Assembly: GCF_000621125.1 (NCBI RefSeq)
Contig: NZ_JHZC01000005.1
Coordinates: 1 to 64,000 of the forward strand
DNA length: 64,000 nucleotides
Reading direction: 5' to 3'
Origin: Maribacter antarcticus DSM 21422
GTDB lineage: Bacteria > Bacteroidota > Bacteroidia > Flavobacteriales > Flavobacteriaceae
Position numbers and translations under genes: made by a program. The stretch's first letter is position 1. Each line of letters starts with the position of its first letter. Below are positions 50,719 to 60,166 of the stretch, one piece after another. The notes beneath the pieces were generated by a model that saw only the letters and a list, made by a program, of their open reading frames with translations, was not told where the DNA came from and ran no database searches.

Positions 50719-51417
50719 TCATTCCAAAGCTTTAGCAATTGCAGCTTCTACCAAAGGTTCCATTACTTTATAGCCTGCTATGGTTGGGTGCACTTCGTCC
50801 TCCGCATATTTTTTAGGAAGACCGTTACGCGCATCTGCCATTGGAGTAAAATAATCTAAGTAAACATGACCCTTTTCCTTAGTATATGACTTTATGAGCT
50901 TATTGAGGGTAATAATTTTCTGAGCTGGCTCCAGGCCTGGTTTCCAAGGGTAATCATACACGGGCAGGATAGAGGACAGTATTACGTTGATACCATTGGC
51001 ATGAGCTAACTCTGCCATGTTTTTAATATTACCAATAATCATTTCTATGGTTGAGGGGCCTGTGTTTCCTGCGAGATCATTAGTGCCAGCCAAAATCACT
51101 ACTACTTTTGGATTTAAGTTAATAACATCTTGGCGAAAGCGAATTAGCATTTGGGGCGTAGTCTGGCCACCAATTCCTCTATTAATGTATGGTTTTTCTT
51201 TAAAAAATTCCGGCCTGGCGTTACTCCAACCTATGGTTATGGAGTTCCCCATAAATACCACCCTATTTTCATCTGGCACAGCTATATTTACTCGAGTATT
51301 CGCTTCTTGAAATTGCTTCAAATTTGCCCAGTCTTGGGAAACCACTTGCGCTTTCGTGTTTTGTATACCAAAAAGAGTAGTTATAAGTCCCATGAGTAAA
51401 AGTGTTTTTTGTATCAT
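50719..51417 (-). CDS. Exported SGNH/GDSL hydrolase
   Basis: This 232-residue protein has a signal peptide (about 1-23, ending in NTKAQ). It carries the four SGNH blocks: FMGNSITIGW (Ser in GNS, in place of GDS), NRGIGGQTTPQ (Gly), LAGTNDLAGN (Asn) and DEVHPTIAGYKVM (Asp/His). It is a secreted esterase; carbohydrate acetyl-esterases often have this form. It lies 11 bp downstream of a small membrane protein gene on the same strand. Confidence 0.92.
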   Translation of the reverse strand: MIQKTLLLMGLITTLFGIQNTKAQVVSQDWANLKQFQEANTRVNIAVPDENRVVFMGNSITIGWSNARPEFFKEKPYINRGIGGQTTPQMLIRFRQDVINLNPKVVVILAGTNDLAGNTGPSTIEMIIGNIKNMAELAHANGINVILSSILPVYDYPWKPGLEPAQKIITLNKLIKSYTKEKGHVYLDYFTPMADARNGLPKKYAEDEVHPTIAGYKVMEPLVEAAIAKALE

Positions 51418-51428
51418 GTGTTTCGTTT

Positions 51429-51887
51429 TTATTTAAAATCCAAATTTCTTTTTTCCTCGGTGCTTAAGGGTAAACTGCTTTTTAATTTTTCTTTTGTGGG
51501 TCCCTGAACCGCAAGGTATGCCAAAAGGCAGCCAGCAATGACTAGTGGTAGCGCATTTCCAGTAGCGTAATAGGCAAAAAGAGCAACGAACGCAGGTACT
51601 TCTATAAGCGCATATTTAACAAATAATGCGGACTGAAATCGTTGTAATTTTTGATTAAACGAATTTGACTGGGGTATGCTTGCTACCATTTTTTTAAATA
51701 AAAACTGACTTCCAAAATAACCAAGTAACGCAACCACCGGCACGATGTATAGAAATGTCGCATTTGTTTTTAAATCGGTATTAAAACCGGTACCCTGTGC
51801 AATCGTAATAACTAAAAAAATGAAAAGCCCAGCAACTAGAGACAAGTGAAGAAGTTTCAGCGTCTTAAAATAAGATTTTATATCCAT
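51429..51887 (-). CDS. Four-helix membrane protein of unknown function
   Basis: This 152-residue protein has four hydrophobic segments (about 14-33, 44-62, 88-106, 110-127) and a soluble, Lys-rich tail (KEKLKSSLPLSTEEKRNLDF). The sequence is a common but unnamed type in Bacteroidota; I cannot assign a role. It is followed by the SGNH hydrolase gene after 11 bp, so the two are co-transcribed. Confidence 0.75.
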   Translation of the reverse strand: MDIKSYFKTLKLLHLSLVAGLFIFLVITIAQGTGFNTDLKTNATFLYIVPVVALLGYFGSQFLFKKMVASIPQSNSFNQKLQRFQSALFVKYALIEVPAFVALFAYYATGNALPLVIAGCLLAYLAVQGPTKEKLKSSLPLSTEEKRNLDFK

Positions 51888-51999
51888 AATTTTCTTTAGC
51901 TTCCTAAGATACTATTTTTTGCTATTTTTTTCATTTGTAATCCTTTTCATTTTAAATACCTAAGGCATTAATCCAATATTTAATACATTTACACTTGCT

Positions 52000-52461
52000 A
52001 TGAGAAGAATCACACTATTATTTTTAATCCTAGTTTTATTAATCACCAAATCTTACGCCCAGATAGAAAAGGATAAGGCACTTCACTTTTTAGGGGGTAA
52101 TTTATATGGGCTGGTGGGTGCAGGTTTGGCATCTCAAATTTCTAAGGGTAATAGAGCATGGACTTTTGTAGGTTCTGTTGGAGGAAGCTTTCTTATTGGT
52201 TTGGCCAAGGAGGCTATAGATGAAAATCAGTATAACGGCTGGGACAATGCAGATTTACTAGCTACTGTTTTGGGTGGAGCCAGTGTTGGGGTTACTATAG
52301 ATGTTTTTAAAAAAAGAAAAAAAAGAAAGCGAGATGAAATTTTCAGAAATGCCATTGGCCTTGAAAACAACATCCCACCTTTTGATTTATCAGTTTTGGA
52401 AAACAAGGTACCCTTGACGGTTTTGGGTATGTCAACTCGAGTACGTTCGACTATTCCCTAA
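52000..52461 (+). CDS. Exported small protein, YfiM/DUF2279-like
   Basis: This 153-residue protein has a signal peptide (RRITLLFLILVLLITKSYAQ). A glycine-rich region (EKDKALHFLGGNLYGLVGAG, GSVGGSFLIGLAKEAIDENQ) then has the DKALHF..G start seen in DUF2279/YfiM-like proteins. A basic segment (DVFKKRKKRKRDE) splits it from a hydrophilic tail. Two hydrophobic helices in the middle suggest it may stay in the membrane. Its stop overlaps the convergent S10 peptidase gene by 4 bp. Confidence 0.7.
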   Translation: MRRITLLFLILVLLITKSYAQIEKDKALHFLGGNLYGLVGAGLASQISKGNRAWTFVGSVGGSFLIGLAKEAIDENQYNGWDNADLLATVLGGASVGVTIDVFKKRKKRKRDEIFRNAIGLENNIPPFDLSVLENKVPLTVLGMSTRVRSTIP

Positions 52462-53945
52462 TATTTAGCACTTTTTCCGTTACTTAAGCTTTTAGAAATA
52501 AAATCTCGAATATCATCATTTGCATTCTTAAGATCTTCTCTTCGCAAGTACATCATATGGCCAGAGCGGTATCCCTTAAAGCTAAAACGATCTTTCATTC
52601 TTCCGCTTGGATCTACCTGCCACATGGTATATTTAGCGTTAAAATAAGTGGTGGCACCATCATAGTAGCCAGACTGCACCATTACGTTTAAATATGGATT
52701 TTGTGCCATAGCCTGTCTTAAGTCTTCTCTTGTGGTATCATTTTCATTATTCCAAGGCCTTACAGAGCCGAACATGTTATACTTAATATCGGTTTTGAAA
52801 TTTAATTCTTCCTGTAAGTAATAATTAATGGCAGGTGTAAAACTGTGTAACCAAGAAGTTATTTCCGCATTGTAATCTGGTCGTGTACCAGCCTTTTGGC
52901 GATCTATTCCTAAGTATCTAGAGTCTAAACGTCCAACAGTATAAGCCCCTTTATCTTTCAGTAGGTTTTTCCAAAAGTAGGAGGTAGGCATCACCAAGTT
53001 TTGATTTAGTATCTCTTCTTTCGAAATTCCAGAGTAGTAGGCTACTTTCTTAGCAACATTATTTTTTTCTTCTTCAGATATAAAACCACCTTTTGCTATT
53101 GCAGGAATTAAGGTATTGATCGTGTATTCTTCGGATTCTGGAAGTACCTCCAATAAATCTTTTTGTTGTAATTCTGCAGGCAGTGCTTTATGGTGCCAGG
53201 CAGCAGCCGTATAGTATGGGAGGTTAATTGCCTGTGAAACAGGACCGTCTTCCCGTATCACTTTATAATCGGCAGGAGATACCATAATTACCCCGTTTAA
53301 ATACATCCACTGTTGGTTTTGCAAGGCTAATGAAAGTCCCATAACCCTAGTGCCACCATAACTTTCGCCTATAATGTATTTGGGCGAACGCCAGCGGTTG
53401 TTACGAGTTACAAACGTGTTTAGCCACTCGGCTAAATATTTAATATCTGCATTGATACCAAAAAACTTAGAGCGATCTACTTCTTTTCCTGTTTCAGGAA
53501 TGGTACGTGAATACCCCGTATTGGCTGGATTTACATAAACGATGTCAGTAACATCCAATACTGAAAATGGATTATCCTTAATTCCATAAGGTTGCACCGG
53601 GTAGCCTTCGTCATCAATTTTGAGCACTCTTGGTCCGGTATAAGCCAAATGCATCCAAACAGAAGCAGAACCTGGACCTCCATTAAATGAAATCAATAAT
53701 GGTCTAGACGCACGGTCCTTAATATTGTTTCGAGTGTAATAGGTGTAGTGAAGGGCAGCTGTTGGCTCACCCTTTTCGTCCCAGACAGGTTGGGTTCCTG
53801 TTTGTGCTGTGTAATTAATAGCGGCGCCGTTTATGGTGACACTGTGTTGTGTAGTAATAACGGTATCTATGGGTAATTTCCTACTCTGTGAAATACCGCT
53901 AACCGTTGCCAAAAAGGCAAGAAGTAAGATGTAAGGTGTTCTCAT
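52458..53945 (-). CDS. S10-family serine carboxypeptidase-like protein
   Basis: This 495-residue exported hydrolase has a signal peptide (about 1-19). It has the S10 oxyanion motif SFNGGPGSASVWMHLAYTGP, the nucleophile elbow IIGESYGGTRVMGLSL (Ser), the Asp in MVQSGYYDGATTYF, and the His in FKGYRSGHMMYLRRED. It cleaves C-terminal residues of peptides in the periplasm or outside. Bacterial S10 members of this length are common in Bacteroidota. It stands alone and ends against the convergent small exported protein gene. Confidence 0.92.
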   Translation of the reverse strand: MRTPYILLLAFLATVSGISQSRKLPIDTVITTQHSVTINGAAINYTAQTGTQPVWDEKGEPTAALHYTYYTRNNIKDRASRPLLISFNGGPGSASVWMHLAYTGPRVLKIDDEGYPVQPYGIKDNPFSVLDVTDIVYVNPANTGYSRTIPETGKEVDRSKFFGINADIKYLAEWLNTFVTRNNRWRSPKYIIGESYGGTRVMGLSLALQNQQWMYLNGVIMVSPADYKVIREDGPVSQAINLPYYTAAAWHHKALPAELQQKDLLEVLPESEEYTINTLIPAIAKGGFISEEEKNNVAKKVAYYSGISKEEILNQNLVMPTSYFWKNLLKDKGAYTVGRLDSRYLGIDRQKAGTRPDYNAEITSWLHSFTPAINYYLQEELNFKTDIKYNMFGSVRPWNNENDTTREDLRQAMAQNPYLNVMVQSGYYDGATTYFNAKYTMWQVDPSGRMKDRFSFKGYRSGHMMYLRREDLKNANDDIRDFISKSLSNGKSAKY

Positions 53946-54068
53946 GTTGTATTTTAAATTAGTCAGCTTTAAAAATACTGAAATATCAACATATTCTCCA
54001 CTAAAGCAGTGCTTATTTCGGACCTAATAATTCTTATCTTTAATACTTTGCTACAAACCTTTTCTTAC

Positions 54069-55202
54069 ATGAAAAAAATTACAAGAAGAACCTTTACAAC
54101 TAGCCTAGGCAAAGGCCTGGTAGCAAGTTCATTGTTAATTCCTACCTTTTCCTCGTTTAGTTCTAACAAACCAAGTGCTGATAAGTTGGGGGTAGCTCTC
54201 GTGGGACTTGGGAGCTATAGCACTTATCAGCTTGCACCTTCCTTGTTAGAAACTAAGCACTGTTATCTTTCTGCCATTGTTACTGGGACCAAGGAAAAGG
54301 AGCAAATTTGGAAAGAGAAATACGGTTTGTCTAGAGATTGTATGTACAACTATGAGAATTTTGATTCTATTATCAATAATCCCAAGATAGATGTGGTGTA
54401 TGTTGTGTTACCTAATAGCATGCATGCAGATTTTTGTATTAGGGCTGCCAGAGCAGGAAAACACGTCATTTGTGAAAAACCCATGGCCATGAGTGTTGTG
54501 GAGTGTGATACAATCATTAAGGCCTGCAAGGATAATAAGGTAAAACTTAGTGTAGGATACAGGATGCAATCGGACCCTTATACCCATGAGGTTAAAAAGT
54601 ACGTTCGTGAAAAGACTTTTGGAGAAGTCAATTTCGTAGCATCGGATGCTGCCTACATATCAGGTGGTAATCCCAACCAATGGCGTTTGAATAAAGCACT
54701 TTCCGGAGGTGGTGCCTTGATGAATATGGGGGTCTACTCCATACAGACATCGATTTATGGCGTAGGACAAAATCCCACATCCGTAAGTGCTCAAGAGTTT
54801 AGTACACGACCTGAGTATTTCAAGGATACGGATGAGACTATTACCGCTCAATTCGAATTTCCATCAGGCGAAATTGGTCAAATGATGACTTCCCATAATG
54901 CAAATGGTAATCGATTAAAAGTGCATTGTAACAAAGGGTGGTTTGAGTTAGATCCTGCCCATAGTTATGGGCCTATTAGTGGTCGAACATCTAAAGGTGC
55001 TGAAATTAAATTCCCTCATAAACGCCAACAAGCTTTGCAAATGGATGATTTTGCCAAACATATTTTACTCGGAACTAAAAATGTCGCGCCTGGCGAAATG
55101 GGTAAAAGGGATATGATTATTGTAGAAGCTATCTACCAATCGATTGCCCAAAATGGTAAAAAGCAACAATTAGATTTGGGAACTTTAGGTATTGTGTCCT
55201 GA
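54069..55202 (+). CDS. Tat-exported Gfo/Idh/MocA-family oxidoreductase
   Basis: This 377-residue protein starts MKKITRRTFTTSLGKGLVAS, a twin-arginine signal. The Rossmann domain follows (LGVALVGLGSYSTYQLAPSL), then VVYVVLPNSMHADFCIRAAR and the catalytic EKPMAMSVVECD (the EKP Lys). The C-terminal domain has SGGNPNQWRLNKALSGGGAL. These enzymes act on sugars with bound NAD(P); the export route suits a protein folded with cofactor in the cytoplasm. An upstream in-frame ATG at 54009 would add 20 hydrophobic residues; the ATG at 54069 places the RR motif correctly. Substrate unknown. Confidence 0.9.
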   Translation: MKKITRRTFTTSLGKGLVASSLLIPTFSSFSSNKPSADKLGVALVGLGSYSTYQLAPSLLETKHCYLSAIVTGTKEKEQIWKEKYGLSRDCMYNYENFDSIINNPKIDVVYVVLPNSMHADFCIRAARAGKHVICEKPMAMSVVECDTIIKACKDNKVKLSVGYRMQSDPYTHEVKKYVREKTFGEVNFVASDAAYISGGNPNQWRLNKALSGGGALMNMGVYSIQTSIYGVGQNPTSVSAQEFSTRPEYFKDTDETITAQFEFPSGEIGQMMTSHNANGNRLKVHCNKGWFELDPAHSYGPISGRTSKGAEIKFPHKRQQALQMDDFAKHILLGTKNVAPGEMGKRDMIIVEAIYQSIAQNGKKQQLDLGTLGIVS

Positions 55203-55241
55203 AAGTTGTTGTATATTTTTGGTATTGGAATCATATAACTG

Positions 55242-56006
55242 CTAGAATTTTTCAAAAACGCCCAACCCAAATAGTGCAAAATCGTATTTTACGGGGTCTA
55301 TAGCATCAAGTTTTCTGAGTGAATTATCCAACTCCGCTAGTGCCTTTCCGTCATTTTGTTTACGATTTAGGAGTTTTAATTTACGCGCAACATTACCGGA
55401 ATGCACATCTAGTGGGCAGGATAGTTTAGCTGCAGGAATACCTTTCCATAGTCCAAAATCGACATGGGTACTAGCATCCCTAACCATCCAGCGTAAAAAC
55501 ATATTAATGCGCTTTGCTGCAGAACCTTTTAACGGGTCTGAAACATGTTTTGTAGTCCTTTGTTCGTGTGGAAGTTCAAAGAATACTTCTTTAAATTTAG
55601 AAATAGTTGGTTGTAAGGTTTGCTGGGCTTGGTGCTGGGTAAAAACGGCCTCTAAACCTTGGTGTTTGACATATAGATTATGTAGGCTTTTCATGAAATA
55701 CTGTACATCTGTTTCATTGAATGTCCGGTGCACGAAACCAGTTAGTTTTTCCAAATCTGTCTCTGAGTGATTTAGCACAAAGTCATAGGGTGCATGATCC
55801 ATTGCCTCCATTAAACGTTGGGCATTATTAATAATACTTTTGCGATTTCCCCAAGCAATAGTAGCCGTTAAAAAGGCGCTAATTTCAATGTCTTCCTTTT
55901 TATTGAATTGATGGGGTATTTTTATAGGGTCGCTTTCCAGAAAACTGGGATGGTTGTATTGTAGCACTTTGGCATCTAAAAATTCTTTTAGTTCACTTTT
56001 TTTCAT
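55242..56006 (-). CDS. TIGR02757 (DUF2400) family protein
   Basis: This 254-residue soluble protein matches the TIGR02757/DUF2400 pattern: DPIKIPHQFNKKEDIEISAF then LTATIAWGNRKSIINNAQRL, and SAAKRINMFLRWMVRDASTH then VDFGLWKGIPAAKLSCPLDV. The second block recalls helix-hairpin DNA glycosylase-type folds, so a role with DNA bases has been suggested for similar sequences, but it is unproven. It overlaps the CPBP protease gene by 4 bp and is the last gene of the lolD-CPBP-TIGR02757 unit. Confidence 0.9.
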   Translation of the reverse strand: MKKSELKEFLDAKVLQYNHPSFLESDPIKIPHQFNKKEDIEISAFLTATIAWGNRKSIINNAQRLMEAMDHAPYDFVLNHSETDLEKLTGFVHRTFNETDVQYFMKSLHNLYVKHQGLEAVFTQHQAQQTLQPTISKFKEVFFELPHEQRTTKHVSDPLKGSAAKRINMFLRWMVRDASTHVDFGLWKGIPAAKLSCPLDVHSGNVARKLKLLNRKQNDGKALAELDNSLRKLDAIDPVKYDFALFGLGVFEKF

Positions 56007-56557
56007 TCCAAAGGTATGTCTAGTAATAAATAAATAAATACAGGTCCTACTAGTACTAAATTATGAGCTGCATGCAATAAAATACTCCATAAAAGCCCTA
56101 GGCTTGTTCTGGTGTAACCTAAAAAAACACCAGCCGAAAGCTGTGGGGATACTAATAGGGGTACAGCCCAGTATTGTTCGTTTAGCGTATCAAAATTAAA
56201 GATATGTAAGGTGCCAAATAGGATAATTGAGATATAATACGCGTATTTAAAATAGGTAGGGTTTTTAAAGACCGTTAATGGTGCCCTAAAAAGTAGTTCC
56301 TCTATGACTGGAGCCACAATTACAGCTAAAAAAAACAGCATTGCCGGCGAATATGTTTTAAAAAGTTCGCCAACGGCATGAGTACCAAAATCAATATTAA
56401 AAACGATAGAAATACTGTTTATTAGCAAACCTAGTATGATACTAAAAAAGACCGTAAGGGCAAGTAGCTTAAAAAAAAGAGTAGTACGCACTTGCTTGTT
56501 TATTTCAAGTTTCTGGTTAACAGGATACTGCAAAAATTCCCAAACCTGGTTTAGCAT
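56003..56557 (-). CDS. CPBP-family intramembrane metalloprotease
   Basis: This 184-residue membrane protein has about five helices. The active site EELLFRAPLTVF (two Glu, Arg) is at about 86-97; a His follows in LFGTLHIFNF, and a third conserved region is LLWSILLHAAHNLVLV. This is the Abi/CPBP (Rce1-like) pattern. Such proteases cut prenylated or membrane-embedded substrates or process peptides; the target here is unknown. It sits between lolD (14 bp upstream) and the TIGR02757 gene (4-bp overlap). Confidence 0.9.
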   Translation of the reverse strand: MLNQVWEFLQYPVNQKLEINKQVRTTLFFKLLALTVFFSIILGLLINSISIVFNIDFGTHAVGELFKTYSPAMLFFLAVIVAPVIEELLFRAPLTVFKNPTYFKYAYYISIILFGTLHIFNFDTLNEQYWAVPLLVSPQLSAGVFLGYTRTSLGLLWSILLHAAHNLVLVGPVFIYLLLDIPLE

Positions 56558-56571
56558 ATCTTTAGAAGCGT

Positions 56572-57255
56572 TTATGCAGATACCGTAGCCTTATCCACTA
56601 TTTTCCCATCTACCATGGTGAGTTTTCTGTCTGCCATTTCGGCAAGTTCCTTATTATGGGTAACAATCACGAAAGTCTGTCCAAAGTTCTCCCTTAGCTC
56701 AAAAAAAAGCTTGTGAAGATTATCGGCACTTTCGGAATCCAGATTACCACTAGGTTCATCTGCAAATATAATAGCCGGATTATTTATAAGTGCACGAGCA
56801 ACTGCAACGCGTTGTTGTTCCCCACCAGAGAGTTCGGAGGGTTTATGATGGTGCCTGTGAGAAAGTCCTAAGAAATCTAAAAGCTCCTTTGCTCGTTTCT
56901 CAGCATCAGATTTGCTTATTTTTTTTATAAATGCAGGTAAGCAAACATTTTCAATGGCCGTAAACTCTGGTAATAACTGATGAAATTGAAAAATAAACCC
57001 GATATGTTCGTTTCTAAACTTAGCAAGGTTCTTGTCATTTAAGGTTGTGGTTTCCGTTCCATTTACCAGAAGCGTTCCTTCTTCTTTATTTGAAAGCTCA
57101 TCTAGAGTGCCTAAAATTTGAAGTAGGGTCGTTTTTCCGGCACCAGATGCACCTACGATAGATACAATTTCCCCTTTTTTAATGTGAAGGTCCACGCCCT
57201 TTAGCACCTCTAGTTCTCCGTAGTATTTATGAATGTTGGAAGCCTTTATCATCAT
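56572..57255 (-). CDS. lolD: ABC transporter ATPase, LolD-type
   Basis: This 227-residue ATPase has Walker [19 protein letters not shown], the Q-loop [20 protein letters not shown], signature [20 protein letters not shown] and Walker [15 protein letters not shown]. The group is LolD/MacB-like, with its ENVCLP loop. LolD powers release of lipoproteins from the inner membrane for sorting to the outer membrane. The membrane subunits LolC/E are not adjacent, which is usual in flavobacteria. First of two adjacent ATGs taken as start. Confidence 0.88.
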   Translation of the reverse strand: MMIKASNIHKYYGELEVLKGVDLHIKKGEIVSIVGASGAGKTTLLQILGTLDELSNKEEGTLLVNGTETTTLNDKNLAKFRNEHIGFIFQFHQLLPEFTAIENVCLPAFIKKISKSDAEKRAKELLDFLGLSHRHHHKPSELSGGEQQRVAVARALINNPAIIFADEPSGNLDSESADNLHKLFFELRENFGQTFVIVTHNKELAEMADRKLTMVDGKIVDKATVSA

Positions 57256-57413
57256 TTATTTTCTAGCTAGTAAAACTAAACAATGGGTAGGACATGACAA
57301 AATAAAGCCAGTATACAAGGTATTTAATTGGCACATAATAGTGACCAAGGTAAACAACTCGTAAGGGGAAACCTTTGGATACGTTTAATAGAGCTATTTT
57401 AAACTTTTACTAG

Positions 57414-57443
57414 TTGATTGTATTGAATTAATCTCTAAATTTG
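57414..57443 (+). promoter_or_regulatory. folE promoter
   Basis: TTG (57414-57416), 19 bases, then TAAATTTG (57436-57443): an exact fit to the Bacteroidota consensus, about 35 bp before the folE ATG. Confidence 0.8.
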
Positions 57444-57478
57444 TTTAAAGTTTAATTCAATATCCTGAACAAAATAAT

Positions 57479-58078
57479 ATGTCCCCATATACAAATTTAG
57501 AAGAGTATAATTTAGAGATTACTGAGGAAGTTAAAAGCAGATATTCTTCTATTATAAGTGAAATCGGAGAGGATGTTTCTCGTGAAGGTTTAGTGAAAAC
57601 GCCGGAAAGAGCAGCAAAGGCAATGTTGTTCCTCACACAAGGGTATAAACAAGATGCTGTTAAAATTTTAAAAGGAGCCATGTTCAAAGAGGATTATGAT
57701 GATATGGTTATTATTAAAGACATTGAGTTGTACTCCCTTTGTGAACATCACATGTTGCCCTTTTTTGGTAAGGCACACATCGCGTACATACCTAATGGTC
57801 ATATCGTTGGATTGAGCAAAATTCCACGTGTAGTGGATGTTTTTGCGCGCAGACTTCAAGTCCAAGAGCGCTTAACGCATGATATTTTAGAGTGTATAAA
57901 CGATACCTTACAGCCAAAAGGCGTTGCTGTTGTTATAGAAGCCTCCCACATGTGTATGATGATGCGTGGCGTACAGAAACAAAATTCTGTAACCACCACT
58001 TCTGGATTTAGAGGGCAGTTTGAAAAGCAAGAAACAAGAAATGAGTTTTTAAAATTGATTAGCTCAAATCTATCTTAA
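57479..58078 (+). CDS. folE: GTP cyclohydrolase I
   Basis: This 199-residue enzyme converts GTP to 7,8-dihydroneopterin triphosphate, the first step of tetrahydrofolate synthesis. The Zn ligands are Cys88 and His91 in [20 protein letters not shown], and Cys159 in [35 protein letters not shown] and TSGFRGQFE complete the active site. It is the zinc (FolE1) type and full length. It has its own promoter and is probably followed by a separate small gene. Confidence 0.96.
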   Translation: MSPYTNLEEYNLEITEEVKSRYSSIISEIGEDVSREGLVKTPERAAKAMLFLTQGYKQDAVKILKGAMFKEDYDDMVIIKDIELYSLCEHHMLPFFGKAHIAYIPNGHIVGLSKIPRVVDVFARRLQVQERLTHDILECINDTLQPKGVAVVIEASHMCMMMRGVQKQNSVTTTSGFRGQFEKQETRNEFLKLISSNLS

Positions 58079-58181
58079 GTGTTTAGTTGCCATTTCCAAT
58101 TTTCAACAAACTAAAAATCAGGAGTCACTATTTTTTGGCATCTTTGCTGTAATCCTTTTTGCGGATTATTAATTTGGAAGT

Positions 58182-58481
58182 ATGTTAGAAACTAAGGATA
58201 AAAAATATAGGCACCTATTTTTAGGATTATTGTTCGATGCTATAGGTATGTTTTCCTTTGTTGTTCCCTTTTTAGGAGACTTCTCTGATGTATTATGGGC
58301 GCCGCTGGCTGGTTGGCTTATGACAAGGATGTATAAAGGAAAAATTGGACGGGCAGCTGGTATGATTGCTTTTATAGAGGAGATTATTCCAGGCTTGGAT
58401 ATTATCCCAACCTTTACTATAATGTGGTTATACACGTATATTTTTAAAAAGAAAAAAGGAGAAAAGGCGAAAGAGCTATAG
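58182..58481 (+). CDS. Small membrane protein of unknown function
   Basis: This 99-residue protein has three hydrophobic segments: FLGLLFDAIGMFSFVVPFL (about 13-31), DVLWAPLAGWLMTRM (36-50) and the last, DIIPTFTIMWLYTYIF (71-87). A basic tail (KKKKGEKAKEL) follows. The motif IAFIEEIIPGLDIIPTFTI recurs in flavobacterial proteins I recognise by shape only; no function is known. A near-consensus -7 box (CATCTTTG) lies upstream. It is monocistronic. Confidence 0.78.
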   Translation: MLETKDKKYRHLFLGLLFDAIGMFSFVVPFLGDFSDVLWAPLAGWLMTRMYKGKIGRAAGMIAFIEEIIPGLDIIPTFTIMWLYTYIFKKKKGEKAKEL

Positions 58482-58619
58482 TATTTATATCCTAAGTTAT
58501 TTATGGTTTTTTGTACCAATCACGCTCATTAAATAGGACCTATATCATAAATCAAAAGTTATACTTTTACTTGTAATGAGTAAGGAATCAAGTTTATTCT
58601 TAGATTAAAAATCTGAATT

Positions 58620-59504
58620 ATGAAAACTCTTTGGGATGTTTTTAGTAACGCTATTGTTGGTAGCTTGCAGTGGACATGGAAGTCTATATTGTTCGAAGTA
58701 CCTTGGTATACTAATTATTTTTGGGGTTTAATTTTGATTTCATTACTTATATGGGGATTGGAAATTTTATTTCCGTGGCGTAAGAATCAGTCTGTATTCA
58801 GAACTGATTTTTGGCTAGACGGGTTTTATATGTTTTTTAATTTTTTTGCATTTAGCATTGTCATAAGTGGTGTTTACGGGATTGTAGCAGCGCTATTTAA
58901 TACTTTGGGCATACATATAGATTCGTTTTCCCTGCTACCCGTTTCTACACTACCTCAATGGTCACAGTTATTGATATTCTTTGTGCTATTGGATTTTGTA
59001 CAATGGTGTACGCATATATTATTACACAAATATCCATTTTTATGGCAGTTTCATAAGATTCACCATAGTGTAAAGGAAATGGGCTTCGCCGCGCACCTTC
59101 GCTATCATTGGATGGAAAATATTTTTTATAAACCATTAAAGACGCTTGCAGTTATGATTTTGGGTGGTTTTGAACCAGAACAGGCATATATTGTTCATTT
59201 TATTGCTATTACCATAGGGCACATCAATCATTCTAATATAAAAATCTCATGGGGTCCTTTGAAATATGTGCTTAACAATCCGGTAATGCACCTTTATCAC
59301 CATGCGTATGAATTACCACAAGGAAAATTTGGAGTGAATTTTGGAATTAGCCTAAGTTTTTGGGACTATATTTTTAAAACAGACTATATACCTGAGGAAA
59401 GTGGAAATGTTACCCTTGGTTTTAAAGGTGATGAAGAAATTCCAAGTGGATTTTGGAAACAAATAACCTTCGGTATAGGAAAATCCAAACCGAAGGATAT
59501 CTGA
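58620..59504 (+). CDS. Sterol desaturase / fatty-acid hydroxylase superfamily protein
   Basis: This 294-residue membrane enzyme has about five helices and the eight-His di-iron site: HILLHKYPFLWQFHKIHHSV (HxxxH and HxxHH), HLRYHWMENIFY, and HLYHHAYELPQGK. These superfamily members hydroxylate or desaturate lipids or carotenoids using O2. The lipid is unknown. The neighbouring genes do not name it. It ends 71 bp before the convergent lipoprotein gene. Confidence 0.92.
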   Translation: MKTLWDVFSNAIVGSLQWTWKSILFEVPWYTNYFWGLILISLLIWGLEILFPWRKNQSVFRTDFWLDGFYMFFNFFAFSIVISGVYGIVAALFNTLGIHIDSFSLLPVSTLPQWSQLLIFFVLLDFVQWCTHILLHKYPFLWQFHKIHHSVKEMGFAAHLRYHWMENIFYKPLKTLAVMILGGFEPEQAYIVHFIAITIGHINHSNIKISWGPLKYVLNNPVMHLYHHAYELPQGKFGVNFGISLSFWDYIFKTDYIPEESGNVTLGFKGDEEIPSGFWKQITFGIGKSKPKDI

Positions 59505-59574
59505 AAAGTATAGTGAACCAATGTCTAGTAATGCGCTTACTATGTTAAGTGATGACTGGTTACTACAAAAAATA

Positions 59575-60114
59575 CTATTCTACTCCTATGCTAAAACTCT
59601 GTGCAATATCAGTCTCGCCACCCGCGTCTGCTAATGTACCATCATTAGGTTTCTTAGGTTCGTGACGTAACGTTACTTGCAAGATTCCTGTTCCAGCATC
59701 ACCGGTAGTTATTGTAAAGGATAATCCAACTGGATTGTTGTTTCCATCCACATCTACGTAGTCAAAGCCGGATAAGGCACCACTGACATTATAGAAAAAT
59801 TGGTGCTCATCATCTTCTTCAGCTACTTCAAGCGTTATATCTTCCGCAGGGGATTCTGTTTCGTTCAATAACTCAATACTACCGGTATAAACCGTATTTG
59901 CTGATAAGGTGCCAGTCACGTTAATTTCTGGTGCATTAGGGCCATCACCATCCAAATCTTGAGAGCTTAAGGTAACTGTGTTTCCAGCAGCGGTAAGCGA
60001 AATGTTCATTGTAGTGATTACCTCTTCCTCATCTACCGCAACAGGGTTGTCATCATCGTTAGAACAGGAAAGTGTCATCAGTCCAAGGCTTAACAGTATT
60101 AATGTTGTTTTCAT
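59575..60114 (-). CDS. Small acidic lipoprotein of the TonB receptor operon
   Basis: This 179-residue lipoprotein starts at ATG 60114 with MKTTLILLSLGLMTLSCSND; Cys17 is the lipobox residue and an SNDDDNP linker follows. The mature part is beta-rich and acidic (EEEVITTMNISLTAAGNTVT, DLDGDGPNAPEINVTGTLSA). A longer frame from 60150 adds 12 residues without benefit. Such surface lipoproteins often sit next to TonB receptors and hand the ligand to them. It lies 52 bp downstream of the receptor gene. Confidence 0.85.
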   Translation of the reverse strand: MKTTLILLSLGLMTLSCSNDDDNPVAVDEEEVITTMNISLTAAGNTVTLSSQDLDGDGPNAPEINVTGTLSANTVYTGSIELLNETESPAEDITLEVAEEDDEHQFFYNVSGALSGFDYVDVDGNNNPVGLSFTITTGDAGTGILQVTLRHEPKKPNDGTLADAGGETDIAQSFSIGVE

Positions 60115-60166
60115 TTTTGTTTGTTTCTGTACTCGTTTAATTGTTTTCATTTGTTTCGGGTTTTAA

